This document shows positions 24,848 through 60,493 of a stretch of DNA of 64,000 bases, in pieces. Position 1 is the first letter of the stretch, and the number at the start of each line of letters is the position of its first letter. The position numbers and the translations under genes are program-made. The notes below the pieces were generated by a model that saw nothing but the letters and a program-made list of their open reading frames with translations, was not told the origin of the DNA and made no database searches. Source of the stretch: Nymphaea colorata (Eukaryota > Streptophyta > Magnoliopsida > Nymphaeales > Nymphaeaceae); the NCBI RefSeq assembly GCF_008831285.2, contig NC_045147.1, positions 18,206,854 to 18,270,853 on the forward strand, given 5' to 3'.

Positions 24848-25122
24848 TGTTAAAGCCTGGTGAGTTGTGCCATCCACAGGCACGGGCTAGGTAACACATT
24901 GCGGACAGAAGAACAAATGTAATGTAGGACTTAAAGAGTTGGATGGACATATAATTCACGCCTAGCTTAAAACAATAGAGTACATTTCTTGGTTATTGTT
25001 TTGTTGACTGAGTATTGGAGTGCTGCTGCTCTTCATCGACAGTGGCTTTGAAGGTAATAAAGAATACTCAATTTGCCGCATGAATCTTGTTGATTTCTGT
25101 TTTTGGGTTCAAAGTTTGAACA

Positions 25123-25132
25123 GGTATCAGAG
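25123..25132 (+). other. Copia primer binding site (initiator Met tRNA)
   Basis: GGTATCAGAG directly follows the TTTGAACA end of the left LTR. This is the usual plant copia primer binding site, complementary to the 3' end of initiator methionine tRNA. Its position confirms the LTR edge at 25122. Confidence 0.75.
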
Positions 25133-27506
25133 GTTGATGGGTGAGAGTTGATCTGGACGCATCATATGCTGCAGTTTTCGTTGATGTGAGTGTCGGTATT
25201 CCTGCTTGTTTCTGGCTGAAACTGCGGCTGAGTTCTTTGGTGGGAACCTTTTATCTGCTGCTGCTTACCCATTTAAGAGGTTATCTTAGTACTGCTGGTT
25301 GAGTTTCCGTTGGCAGCTAGGTAGAATATAGAAGCATAAGTCTCTAAGAGGCTATGACGGGAAAGGAAATAGTGGAAAGTTTCTTAATAGAAGAAAAGAT
25401 ATGAGTAATATTTGATTTAATTATTGTATATGAAATTCAATGCCCAATTTTGAAGAAGAAAGGAATCCGTGTTGTTAGTTCATCTGTGGATGAGATCATG
25501 AGAAGAAGCCTTAGTTCTTGTCTAGGGAGTAAACTTCATGTTAATGATTTTTATCACGTCTCTTTTCTTGCTATGAACCTAATTTCTTTAGGCCAGGTCC
25601 CTAAACATAATCGTACTGTCATTTTCTCTCATGTAGATTGTGTTGCGCAGGATCAACAGTCAAGGAAAAGACGATCGAAGACGAATCAATGTTGTGACAT
25701 CAAGTGTTGAGGCAGGTTTAAACATTCGGATTATATTAGAGATTTTTTGTGAGTTAAAAATTGTAATATCTGATGACAGGGAAAATTGTAAAAGCAAAGT
25801 CAGAGAATCCATTTGACTTAGTTCATTCAGATGTTTGGGGTTCATCTCTCATTTTATTAAATGGGAGATCAACTTATTTATGACCTTCATACATGATTGT
25901 GCCAGATCTACCTTGATATACTCTATGAGGAATAGAAATGATTTTTTTGATATATTGGAAAGATTCAGTGCTATAGTAGAAACCTAATTTTCAATTAAGA
26001 TCAAGACTACATTCAAATTCAAAGGAAGAACACAATAGACAGCTATTTGAAAGTAATTTGCAGTTATATCAAAAGTCTTGTTCTTACACTCCTGAATAAA
26101 ATGGAGTAGCTAAAAGAAAACACATATTGGAAACTACCATATCCCTTCTTTTTTATACTAATATTCCAAAATAATATTGGCAAGTGTATTAAATAAATCA
26201 GATGCCAGCAGCAATTTTAAATGGAATATCTCCCTACTAGAAATTGTATGGGTAGAAGCCTAACTATAACATGTTGAAAGTGGTTGAATGTATAATCTTG
26301 GTACTCATATCATATCCAAACAGTTGAGAGACACTTTATCACCTAGAGTAGCAAAATGTTGTTTCTTGAGGAGATGAAAAGGACTGTAAATGTTATAATC
26401 CAATTGGAAGGAGAATGTGGGTCTGAAGATGTGTTTTATGAAGAAGAACAATGCTTGTAGTAGAAACATGGATTTGTCATTTTCACTAGTATACCTTAGT
26501 GAAGGCAAAGAAAGGTTGTTTGGGAGTCAAAATGAAAACGATAAACAATATAGGAAATGAGAATGATGTTAGCCAGGTATATCAAAGGTCCAAGGAGGCA
26601 TAAAGTAGTTATACATGTGTCATTTCTTTAGCTGTTTACTGTTTAAAGGATTTAAAGGAAGACATGAAAAAGTCAATTCTGATCTAATTCATACTATGGG
26701 TCCCGAGCCTCTAATGCAAAGAGAAAAAACCTTAATACATTCTTCTCTTTTTTTTTTTTTTTTTTCATTCCTTTGTCATCTCAGGTACATCGTAGTTCAA
26801 GAGTCTCAGTTCCTCATTCTCGCTTTGTATCTTATGATTCTTTTCCCCCCTAAACATTGTGCTTGTCTAGTTTTGATTCATTGAAGAAAATCTTAAGTCG
26901 CATGAGGAAGCAACAACCAAGAATGGTAGTTTGCTATGACGGAAGAACTGAATGTTTTAGAAATAATGAAAGCATGTGATTTAACGAGATTTCTGCAATA
27001 AAGAATGTGGTGGGCTCCAAGTACTATTCAAAGTCAAAACACATCAATAGAACGCTGTAAAGCAAGATTGGTGACAAAAGACTACAACCAACAATTCGAA
27101 ATAGACTACTACTTAGAGACATTTGTTCTTATAACACATACGAACACTATCGGAACTTTTCTAGCAATGGCATTGACAAGACAACTGAATCTATAATAGC
27201 AAGATGTAGAGGATGTCTTCTCCAATGATGACCCTGAAGAAGAAGTTTATATGCATCTTGCACCACCCAAAAGGTAGTGTATGGAAATTAAAGAGAGTAC
27301 TTTCTAGGTTAAACCAAGTCTCAAAAGCATGCCTTGAAAATTTTAACAGTTGAAGAAATTCGACCAAAACTTTCTTCACCATGCACTATTTGTATCATCT
27401 ACCGAAAGAGGTAAATATTTACAAAAAAGTTTACCACCATCAAAGTTCAGAAATTTTGTTAGCAAACTAGTCTGATGTGATTTAATCACACCAAGTTTGA
27501 AAAGGT

Positions 27507-27524
27507 GACGGGGGGTGGGGGGAT
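27507..27524 (+). other. Polypurine tract of the copia relic
   Basis: A G-rich tract (GACGGGGGGTGGGGGGAT) sits just before the TGTTGAAAC start of the right LTR at 27528. This is where the second-strand primer of an LTR retrotransposon belongs. The tract is unusually G-rich for a copia element. Confidence 0.6.
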
Positions 27525-27527
27525 GCG

Positions 27528-27838
27528 TGTTGAAACTCACGAGTTTATCACAAGCCTTGTTAGTTACAAGGCTACATTCATCCTCTCTTCATTATAACTT
27601 GTTTTAATCTTATTTACCATATCATCAACCGTTGCAAGTGAGGGCAAATCTATACGTTACCGTTTTATATGGGTTTTAGTTAGGGTTTTCGTCCTTTTCT
27701 AGTGGCTATTGTTTTCTTGACTGCTTTAGTATTGGAGTGTTGCCGCCCTTCATTGACAATAGATTTGAAGATAGTAAAGAATAATGTTTGCGGCATGAAT
27801 CCCATTGATTTTTGTTTTTTGGGTTCGAAGTTTGAACA
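27528..27838 (+). repeat. Right LTR of the copia relic
   Basis: It starts TGTTGAAACTCACG and ends GTTTGAACA, about 311 bp. Only the last 130 bp or so align readily with the left LTR, showing old divergence or rearrangement of the 5' halves. Confidence 0.6.
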
Positions 27839-28385
27839 AACGTAAGCTGAAAATAAAAAAGCCCATTCGAGACAGAGAGAGACAAAATATTGCAATTAAC
27901 CGGTAGCATTTGGGGTCTGAATGAACCTGCCACGGGTAAGCTCAACGTGCATGGGGTAGGATGGGTGTGCAAGGCTGCAACTGCAAGCCAAGGAGGAAAG
28001 CAACGGCCTAAGTCAACCAGATCTCCGGTTATGTTAAGAACAAAAACCGCAGAATCCCAACCTATATTAGACAATGACCAGCACGGGAAGAAATTTTTTG
28101 TGGCTTCGCTTGGCTATTGACAAGGACCTGGCCAGACCAGGAGTACGACGTTTCAAAGGAATGCATAGTCAGTACCCAAGGATTTCAGCCATGCTAGTAA
28201 AGAGGAAAAACATTTCCCCAAACTTTTATGCTAATTCCAGCTGCGTGACGTATAATTGCTGAGAGGCCTTTCTCACAAAAGCAACCAATAGATATACATA
28301 AATATACATACTTGACCTAGATATATACATACAGTACATAATACAAGCATATGCTCGAAAAAATACAGCACCAACTGATGCAAAC
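27839..28385. other. Short intergenic stretch downstream of the helicase gene
   Basis: This lies between the copia relic and the stop codon of the minus-strand helicase gene, so it should hold that gene's 3' untranslated region. A TATACATA-rich tract occurs at 28291-28340. No gene was recognised. Confidence 0.55.
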
Positions 28386-52892
<24,507 letters not shown>

Positions 52893-53929
52893 CGCCCTCT
52901 CTCTCCCCAGCCACTCTCTGCTCACTCGTCTATTCACCCACTCTTTGAAGCCCCGCCCTTCGGCTTTTGGGCGGGAGGCACACCTTTTCGTTTTGCTATA
53001 TCGTCCCTTCCCTCCTCTACCATACATACGTAACGAAAGCGTCCGTCCGCACCAATGGCGAACCATGCCCTTCTTTCTCTTTATTCCCTTCTTATTGTTG
53101 TTTGTTCGATTCGTACAGGCGGCAAGGCAAGTTCGGATATGGCTCGGGTTCTCTATGATCCTTCCGTGATTGGTTCAGAATTGGAGAGCTTGGTCCAGAC
53201 CCACTGTGCATCTTTCTTGTGTCCCATTTCTTATCAAAAGTTTGATGCAATCTAATGCTCTCCCGAGTCGTTTGGCAGCATGGACATTCAATCGGTATGC
53301 CCTAAACATTGGAGCAAATTATCTTATTCAAGTAATAAGTCGATGAGTGTGTTTGATAGTCTTGTTTCTCATATCCAAAGCTGACCTAAGATTTGTACTC
53401 ACAGTATAAATAAACACCAGATTTTGTCACTATGTGGAGAAATAAGGTTTGAGATCTTCAGTTTATGACCAAAACTTGGTCGGTTAAAATGGGGTGTGAC
53501 CTAAACTTTGCAAGATCTGAAATTCCTAAAGACCTGAAAAGAGAAAAAAAAATCTAATTTCATTTTTTGGATCTGGGTTTTGCTAGATCCTTCCCTGCAA
53601 AGCAAAGTGGCAATACGTAGTGGAACTCCTTTTCTTTTCTGACGAAAGAGACTAGAACCAACCAACGGCCCTTGTGAGGGAGAGCACATTGCTAAAGCTA
53701 ATGCCTTTTCTCCTTTGTTGCTTACTTTCAAGGTTGAAAGATCAATGTGACTGGACCTCGAATCTTATTTGATGTCAGCACAAATATGTCGGATGCTTTA
53801 AGCTATCAGTCTTTTCTTAGTTGAAGGGGAAATTCACCTTACTGAGTGACGCTGCAAAAGTAGTAAGGACTACGGCCTTGCTTCTCGTTACTGATATCCT
53901 CCAACTGCATAGACAACGAGGGATGACAA

Positions 53930-54262
53930 CAGATTGGATTTGAAGCAGATATACTTTTATTTGATTTGTGAATATTCACATGTTCCGATTCAAATATTAA
54001 TAAACAAAAGTAATACGCGAATCTGATTTTTACATTCATATCCAAATTTCATCCGAATTTTGAACCAAGTTGATTTTCAATATGTAAAGGTGTCAGATAT
54101 AGGAAATCTATTTAAAACTAAATATGTTCGGAATCCGAACGGATACCATTTTTTAAATCCAAATATGATATTAATTTATTAATCAGATATTAATTTTTTT
54201 TTTTCAATCCAGACTTTTTTGGAACGGCTCGATCGTATATCAAATATCCAAATCAGACAACA
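53930..54262. repeat. Repeat stretch rich in CCGATTCAAAT/GGAATCCGAA words
   Basis: Words such as TTCCGATTCAAATATT, CATCCGAATTTTGAA, CGGAATCCGAACGGATACC and AAATATCCAAATCAGA recur in both orientations over 330 bp. This is the same style of word-built terminal region as the other insertions in this window. The element limits are not resolved. Confidence 0.35.
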
Positions 54263-54984
54263 TTTCTATGAACAAATTGGCGAGGTATTGCCGTTTCATT
54301 GCTTTTGAAAAATATGGTGCAAACATCAGGTAGTCAGATTCAGCGATTTAAGAAGGAATTAAAGTCACCTGGTGTCCTTTACGAGTATCGAGAGTCCCAA
54401 ATTGTTACCAGTAAGCTTCACAGCTGGGTCTGTCACTTCGGAACTGCATCATAGACGCTGGTGTTTGAATAAACTGAAAGTGAATTCAGAAAATCTGTGG
54501 ATCATCATTTTTGATGAGTTCAACAGCTGGGTCAGTCTTTCTCGTCTGCCTTCAGTGGTGGAGGCAACTCTATTGTCCGTGGAGTGGGGGAAGATATGAC
54601 TACCCGTGCCATCTGCCTCAAAGTCTGTGTTCTGTTTGAGAAGTTCTCTTCGAGTTGCGGCCATTAAAGAGTTAGGGACAATGATAAGCACTTTGGCTAA
54701 TAATAGAACGAACTATCTGGGGTCTTATGCTCTGTGAACTAGACAAAATTTCCGGTAATAACTCATCGAAGCTCATGTTCAGAGGCATTTGTTTCCACTA
54801 TATTCAACGAGAGAAAGGCTTCTTTGGATCACAACCCCATTATCCTTCATTCATCTAAAGCAATTTGGTAGGAATCTTTTACTAGATCTCTTCATGTTTT
54901 TTCTCTTATCGCTAAGTAGCTAGAGAAGAATTTGGTACGGTGGTCAGGAATAGCCGGAGCATAAATGGTGATTGGTGACTTGAA

Positions 54985-55725
54985 CAGCCTTTAGAAGCAA
55001 TGTTGTAAAAGGCCTAGCCTTAACTTGTGTTGGTAAAGCCAACCCATATGCCGTATTGAAACGTATCATAAACATTATTTAGCGTATTGTAAAATTAATT
55101 TAATAATTTTTAAAAATATTAAAAATCACAAAAATAAAGAAAATCATAGAAAAAAACCCAAAAATAGCAAAAAATTAGAAAAAATCAAGAAAAATGTATT
55201 TAAAAGAACATTCATGTATATCAATAACACATTCAAAAATAAAAAATCAGATATTCAAAATAAATATAATAACCATCCATTATAATTTTAAAATTATAAA
55301 TTTCATATCATTTTAGGACTTGGAGTCTTAGAGTTTTACCTTCATGTTGTTTGAAACAAAAAAAAAACTCTCTTTCTCCAAGCTTTCCATTGTTCCCACT
55401 ATGACAAAGCTCATTCACCGACTAGTAGACTCTCTCAAATCGATAAATTTTTAGTGACTTTTAATGAAAATAAACAAAATCTCTCTCTCCTACATTTCTT
55501 GCAGTATTTAAAAACAAAAAGAGAGAGAAGAGCGTAGAGTCTTTAAAACATAATGCATAAAGGGTTATCGGGTCCCTTTTTATCTTTTTTCCCGTATCGT
55601 ACGATGTGGAGGTGTATCACCCTTATCATACGATACGGTGCTTGTTTTGTACGATAAAGGCAACACACTCAACACACTTGCGAATATACGAACGTATCGT
55701 GTATCTTAAACATACATATAGGTTT
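54985..55725. mobile_element. Transposon-like insertion with CGTATCGTACG-word ends
   Basis: The left end (about 55030-55090) has ATGCCGTATTGAAACGTATC and TTAGCGTATTG. The right end (about 55590-55715) has CCGTATCGTACGATG, ATCATACGATACGG, TTGTACGATAAAG and CGAACGTATCGTGTATC, largely palindromic copies of one word. The middle is A-rich and non-coding. It appears to lie within LINE debris, so it inserted later. Boundaries are approximate. Confidence 0.45.
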
Positions 55726-56559
55726 TCTATCGTAAGGATGGCACTTTTTAGAAGTTAGTTGAGAATGGTGGTGGATATTATTGTGGACTTGATAGATTCA
55801 TAAAACAAGATGAACTGCGACCCAAAAGAAGAAGCAGAATATTGAAGACAATAAGCCTGTCGAAGTGGCTAACTATTGGGGATCTTTATTCTGGCTCGAT
55901 CGGTCAGCAAGGTATCAGTATTCCCCTTTATATTGTCAGACGTTATGGCAGTGGATGTCTTGGAAACATTAGTTGAGTATTTCAACTTGCTCCTGCTATA
56001 TGTGACAAATGATTGGTGCCTCGTTAGTCACGAGGATAACTCCGACATATTAGGAGGGGGAATGATAAAGAAGTCAGGTGAGTCGTTTCCAACTCGGATA
56101 GCAACAATATCCCCTGGGTCCGATGGTGGGGCCCTTTTTTTTTTTGAAAAAAAAACCTTTATGAATATTAGAATGCTCGGAAACTTTTCAACGAGGGGTT
56201 GCTGGTATAAGAAGGATGAACATCTTCCTCTTTGTGTTGGTCCCTGAAGAAGGGTCTGATCAGCTCAATAACTTTAGATCAGATGCTTTAGTAGATCAGT
56301 AGCAGTAAAATAAGAGGACCTTTCAGTAAAGTCACGAGTAGAATCCAAGTAGCTTCCTTTCATGATAGGCAATCCAAGATTTACGTTTTCTTGTTCATAA
56401 AATGCTGAGATCCTTAGACAAGGCAGTCAAGGGTTCGTTTGTGCATGAAGCTAGACCTTAGTCAAAATTATGATTGCGTCAATTGGAGTTTCTCTATAAT
56501 GCTCTTTTTGCACTCAAGATCAACCCAACTTGGTTTCAGAGAATTATGACTTGTGTTTC

Positions 56560-56830
56560 TTCTACATTCCATGAGTGTGCACTAATCGAAAAGTTGGGGA
56601 GGGTTTTTTCAATGGTTTCATAGCCTCTAATAAGGGGATCCTGTCCCTCCGATTTTATTTATTGTTATCATGGAGATTTTTGGTATGCAGGCCTAAGAAC
56701 TAACGGATAACAAAGAGATCCTAGCCCCAATATTCAAGAAAGATGTTTGTAGTCCAATGGCAGTGCTTTTTGATGATATTATGTTGGCTTCTAAAGTTGA
56801 TAGTCGTTCTAATGGAATTACCAACAACCT
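56560..56830 (+). mobile_element. LINE (non-LTR retrotransposon) reverse transcriptase remnant
   Basis: In one frame the sequence reads GDPVPPILFIVIMEIFGMQA (about 56638-56697), a decayed form of the LINE motif QGDPLSP-LF-MEIF, with two stops just before it. After frame changes comes LFDDIMLASKVDSRS (about 56767-56811), the place of the catalytic FADD box, with one residue missing. Upstream scraps (LDHNPIIL near 54825, VIGDLNS near 54970) recall the endonuclease domain but are out of the usual order. The copy is dead and cannot encode a protein. Confidence 0.55.
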
Positions 56831-57205
56831 AGTTGTTAGCATGGAGGAAAGGGTTACCTTGGTGCTGCGGGACCCTCAAAGAAATGTCCAACAACAGGGA
56901 ATCAATGAAGATGTGCAGAGCCAAGCAAGGTGACAATGTCAGATGGAATGTGGAGTTTAGCTTCTGCAGAAGTTTCACTTTACACGTGTCTTATGCTCAA
57001 ATGCTAAGCCTGAATATAGCTGAGTTCATTTGTCTGCGGTGCAACCATTATGTACATGGCCAGGTGATCCTTTTTTACTACCTCTGGTATGTCAGGTTGT
57101 TGTTAACGGAAAAGGTCCTCGTGAACCTGTTGCGGTTTTGGCAGCCTGTATTCTTGTTTTTCTAATTGTTTGGCAAATAAGCATAAGTGCAGGTACCCAG
57201 CAGGT

Positions 57206-57243
57206 TGAGGGGAGAGAGAGAGAGGGAGAGAGAGAGAGAGAGA
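57206..57243. repeat. GA microsatellite
   Basis: GA units with two GG interruptions lie about 100 bp beyond the stop codon of the S-acyltransferase gene. Confidence 0.85.
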
Positions 57244-57339
57244 TCTTGATTGCATCTAAGAAATCCAATGTAATATACCAAGCAATTCTCAAAGAGTGAG
57301 AAACAGTTGAAATGATGATGTGCTGTTGTAGTGACTAGT

Positions 57340-60300
57340 TTACATCGGGGACTCCTCTCCCCTTCCTTTCTTCAACATTGAACTTAAAACCTGTTTAGAG
57401 ATATAAGTCTCTAGTTCTATAGACACCTCCGTCAGCTTCAAATCAAAGGTATTCTTGTACACTCGAGGTGAGTCCAAGGGACTCTGGCGGCGGGAGACCA
57501 GCAGTGCACTAGGACTGCTGGAGAATACAGTTGGGGAACTCGGAATTCTCCTTCTTGGACTTGATCTCACCGGTGAACTAGGCAACCAAACTCTGGTAAT
57601 CACTGGATCTATAGGAGGACAGGCTTTTCTTTCTTGATTCATCAATGGCCCACTCTTTTGCTCCAAGGGAAGTGGCTTTAGTGATGCTTGTATATCCAAC
57701 TCGTCTCCTTTTCCTTTATCAGGATGGACTGGCGCTTGTTTCCTAAGTCTTTCACGAGCTTTCTCAGCTGCCATCCAGGCTTTTTCTTTGCTCATTTTTA
57801 TAAGTCTCCACGGGTCAATCGGCACTTTGAAGTTGCTTTTCGTGCTGGAATTGTCCATTTGTCTGTTTACCTTTGCCAGTCTGTCGCCCTGCGGTTTCAC
57901 CAAAACAAAATTAGAAGTGAAAAACAAGCTGAACAAAGGAACTTATTAGATCATGAGATAAATAAATAACATACAGAGTTGGTAGTGCATCCTTTGCACG
58001 TGAATTTTGAAGCAATGGAAAGTTTCTCAGGAGTGCCAAGATCAATGCTCTCATCAGATGAAAAATCTGATTCGTCCGATATGTCCATTATCTCGTTTTC
58101 TTCCTTCATTGCAAGAATGTAATCATATGTTCTCATTCCCTACATGAGGAACGGGAAGGCACCAGACGAAAAGGATGATCATTAGAGATACGTCATCCAC
58201 AGAGAAACATCAATCACAAAAAAAAAATAATAATAATGATGCCAATCCATCACATTCCGCTGCTGTGTCAGGGTGAAAAATAAATTTATCTGCCAAAAAT
58301 AACATAATATCTAACAATTTGTTCACCAATGGCAGCTCGCCAAAGCTTTATTTGCCACTATTGTCATGTCATGCTACTGAATCAACTTTTTTGAGCAAAT
58401 CATGGAAAGACCATCAACAATAATTATGCTTTCCCAACCAATTAATATTGTACCTTTCGAATAAGAACTACATGAAAGAAGAAGAGCTGCCCAAGTGCTA
58501 TGGAACTGTACGCTGCAATTACAGACAGGGAGGCCTGCAAAAGGATGTCAATGTGAGCTAACTAGCTCCACTTAACAACAAACATGCTCAAGAGTTGGCA
58601 TGTTTTATTTGACCATTAATACGTGAACTTAAAACTGGGAAGGATGCATACAGAAATGGTTGCAATGACCCAAATTGGCAATCTAATGTGCAGTTTCAGT
58701 TCTGCATCCTGCATGATGCCCGTTCTGTCAGCGAAGCAACGTACAAACACCACAATCCCTATTCCTCCTTCAATTGCCAGCTGAAAAATATGGAAGTTAA
58801 GCAGAGTGAGTACAGTTAAAGAATCCAACAGTAAATTCATGTTGTGTTGTGGGAGGCCTGACCATTAACATAACGAACACCATCAGGAGGATGAAGGTGG
58901 TATAGTTCCTTTTTCCAATACAATTGTTCAGCCACTGTTATTAGGTAACCGTTAATGCCAATTTAAAAATATTCGGTACGAGAATTAGCTGAAAACAACA
59001 ACTCATTTAGTCTTAGTTTGGTCTTCTAACCCTGCAATGGTGATCAAACCCATCGACACAGCGATCACAACTCCTGCAGTGCTTGCTGTGCTTTTTCACC
59101 TGCAACATTTTAACTTGGATGTCAATTATGCCCTACCATGTAGTCAAACGCAATGATGTACTTAAACTATAAATCATAGTTCTGCAATTCTTAGAAGGGT
59201 TGACTGTTTCAGTTGGAGACACGAAAATACATATCCATGAATTTTTCCTTGATTAAGCAAAATTTAATTCGTTAGATAAGGCATTTATTCTATTTCTAAT
59301 TGTCCTGTTCTGCCATCAAAGCATGATAATAATGCTTCAATAAGAGGTATCGCTGATAAGTCATTTATTCGGGATTATTATTATAAGGGTTAAAAGGAAT
59401 GTATTCTTTAGGGCAAAAAGGTCAAATTTTTGCTTGTTAAGCCGAAAGAAAGGGAGCAAACTATCATAATATACATTTTGCAGAAGGTTTTCATGTTCTC
59501 AACGAGGAGCAACAATAGCGTCTTTGATAGTGAATAAAACCACTCTGTTGGATAATATTCTACTCGTCAAACTACATTCTAAAGCATGCTGGCTTTACAA
59601 TCTTGCCGAACGGGCCACTTTAACATCAAAATTCAGTTCATTGCAATTTAATGAAACCTTGAGACGTTCAGCCACTTTCCAAATACAGTGACAGTTATAT
59701 CTTTCAAATTGATGAATAGAAAACTTGGAAGAACCGACCCCTCAAAATAAGCAACATATCAAAGAAGCAAAACCGGAACTATAACATTCTGCTATTAAAA
59801 CAGCATAAAAGTGTGTCCCTACCTCAAGGTCACAAAAGGAACAGAACGAGATGTCTTCATATTTCAGATCAGGCGAAACTGCATCGTCCTTGTCAACAAG
59901 TGGAAATGGCAATAATGGCTCTATCTGTACAGGAGATGTCCATGTATCAACGTAGTTTCTCTTCAGGCAACCCCTCAGTACCTTCTTCTCCATCCTCCTG
60001 ATGAACCTTAACACAATCTGAACCAGAAGAAATCTATAATTCAGCCTCGAAAGCGCGTTGTGCTTAGACCGCATTCTCTTCTGATGAGTCCGGTCAGTCG
60101 GATCAACAGCCGTGCATCTTACATACAGCACCATTACTGAAAACGCCTGACAGTACAAGAACCACAGAATTCAGTACTCAAATCAAATTGAGCAGCTCGT
60201 ATAGAACAGAAAGTGATTCGAAACAGTGGGGAAGTAGGCGCTTACTGTGAAAGTGAAGAGGGTAAGTATAGTATTCACGGCGACCCGGTTTCCCACGAAG

Positions 60301-60493
60301 AGGCCTAAGAAGACGTAGAAGAATACTACCAAGAAAATGTAAATTGAAATCCCCAACATCTGAAGAGACGAAATATTAAATGATTAGAGATTTACTGAAT
60401 TGGGTGTTTCAGATTTACCAATCTGTCGAGATACTGTGAGGAGTTGATCACCTGAAGGGGATGAAGAGGGAGCTGCCACCCATGGCGTCTCAT
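57340..60493 (-). CDS. DHHC-type protein S-acyltransferase (plant group C, closest to PAT18)
   Basis: Nine minus-strand exons, 60493-60452, 60359-60246, 60146-59823, 59099-59031, 58934-58863, 58780-58652, 58534-58454, 58139-57975 and 57888-57340, all GT-AG and mostly phase 0, give 514 aa. The start [14 protein letters not shown] is the typical opening of this plant group. There are four membrane helices (about 15-36, 44-62, 194-220, 238-275), the DP motif after helix 2 (Asp67-Pro68, with DRT), and the cysteine-rich domain at about 154-203: [12 protein letters not shown] and the catalytic DHHC at 179-182 followed by [17 protein letters not shown] (280-285) is the TTxE-type motif. The cytosolic tail is acidic then basic, with an [16 protein letters not shown] stretch. 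The enzyme autoacylates at the DHHC cysteine and transfers palmitate to cysteines of membrane-associated proteins; the substrates are unknown. Length and the DPTDRT text fit Arabidopsis PAT18 best, but that assignment is from memory of the family, so no symbol is given. Confidence 0.93.

Larger units (their letters stand above)
24848..27838 (+). mobile_element. Decayed Ty1/copia LTR retrotransposon
   Basis: Two diverged copies of one sequence, at about 24990-25122 and 27705-27838 (sharing GTATTGGAGTG, a GCGGCATGAAT-like stretch and GTTTGAAC), mark the 3' parts of left and right LTRs. Between them, in copia order, are a primer binding site, a fragment like the region before integrase (LHVNDFYHVSF then NLISLGQV, from about 25527), an integrase fragment (SENPFDLVHSDVWGSS, about 25802-25850) and a reverse transcriptase fragment (RCKARLVTKDYNQ, then YYLETF, about 27050-27130; EEEVYM near 27238). 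Stops and frameshifts are everywhere, so no protein is made. The left LTR start (TGTT at 24848) and its length are tentative. I see no matching target-site duplication. Gene order PR-IN-RT distinguishes copia from gypsy. Confidence 0.8.
52893..57339. other. Intergenic region between the helicase and S-acyltransferase genes
   Basis: The first few hundred bases after 52892 should hold the helicase promoter and 5' leader (minus strand). The rest is occupied by decayed repeats: a sequence like one at 61.1 kb (about 53345-53500), a GGATTCGAAT-word stretch (about 53930-54260), LINE remnants (54.3-56.85 kb) interrupted by a CGTATCGTACG-word insertion, and a GA microsatellite at 57206-57243. No intact gene was seen. 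Confidence 0.6.

Noticed and set aside
25450-25710. 86-aa plus-strand frame as an independent gene
   Set aside because: It is part of the copia relic (LHV..F, NLISLGQV and QDQQS text).
53055-53255. 66-aa plus-strand frame starting MANHALLSLYSLLIVV, divergent from the helicase
   Set aside because: A signal-peptide-like start alone is not enough; there is no family match, and the rest reads into repeats.
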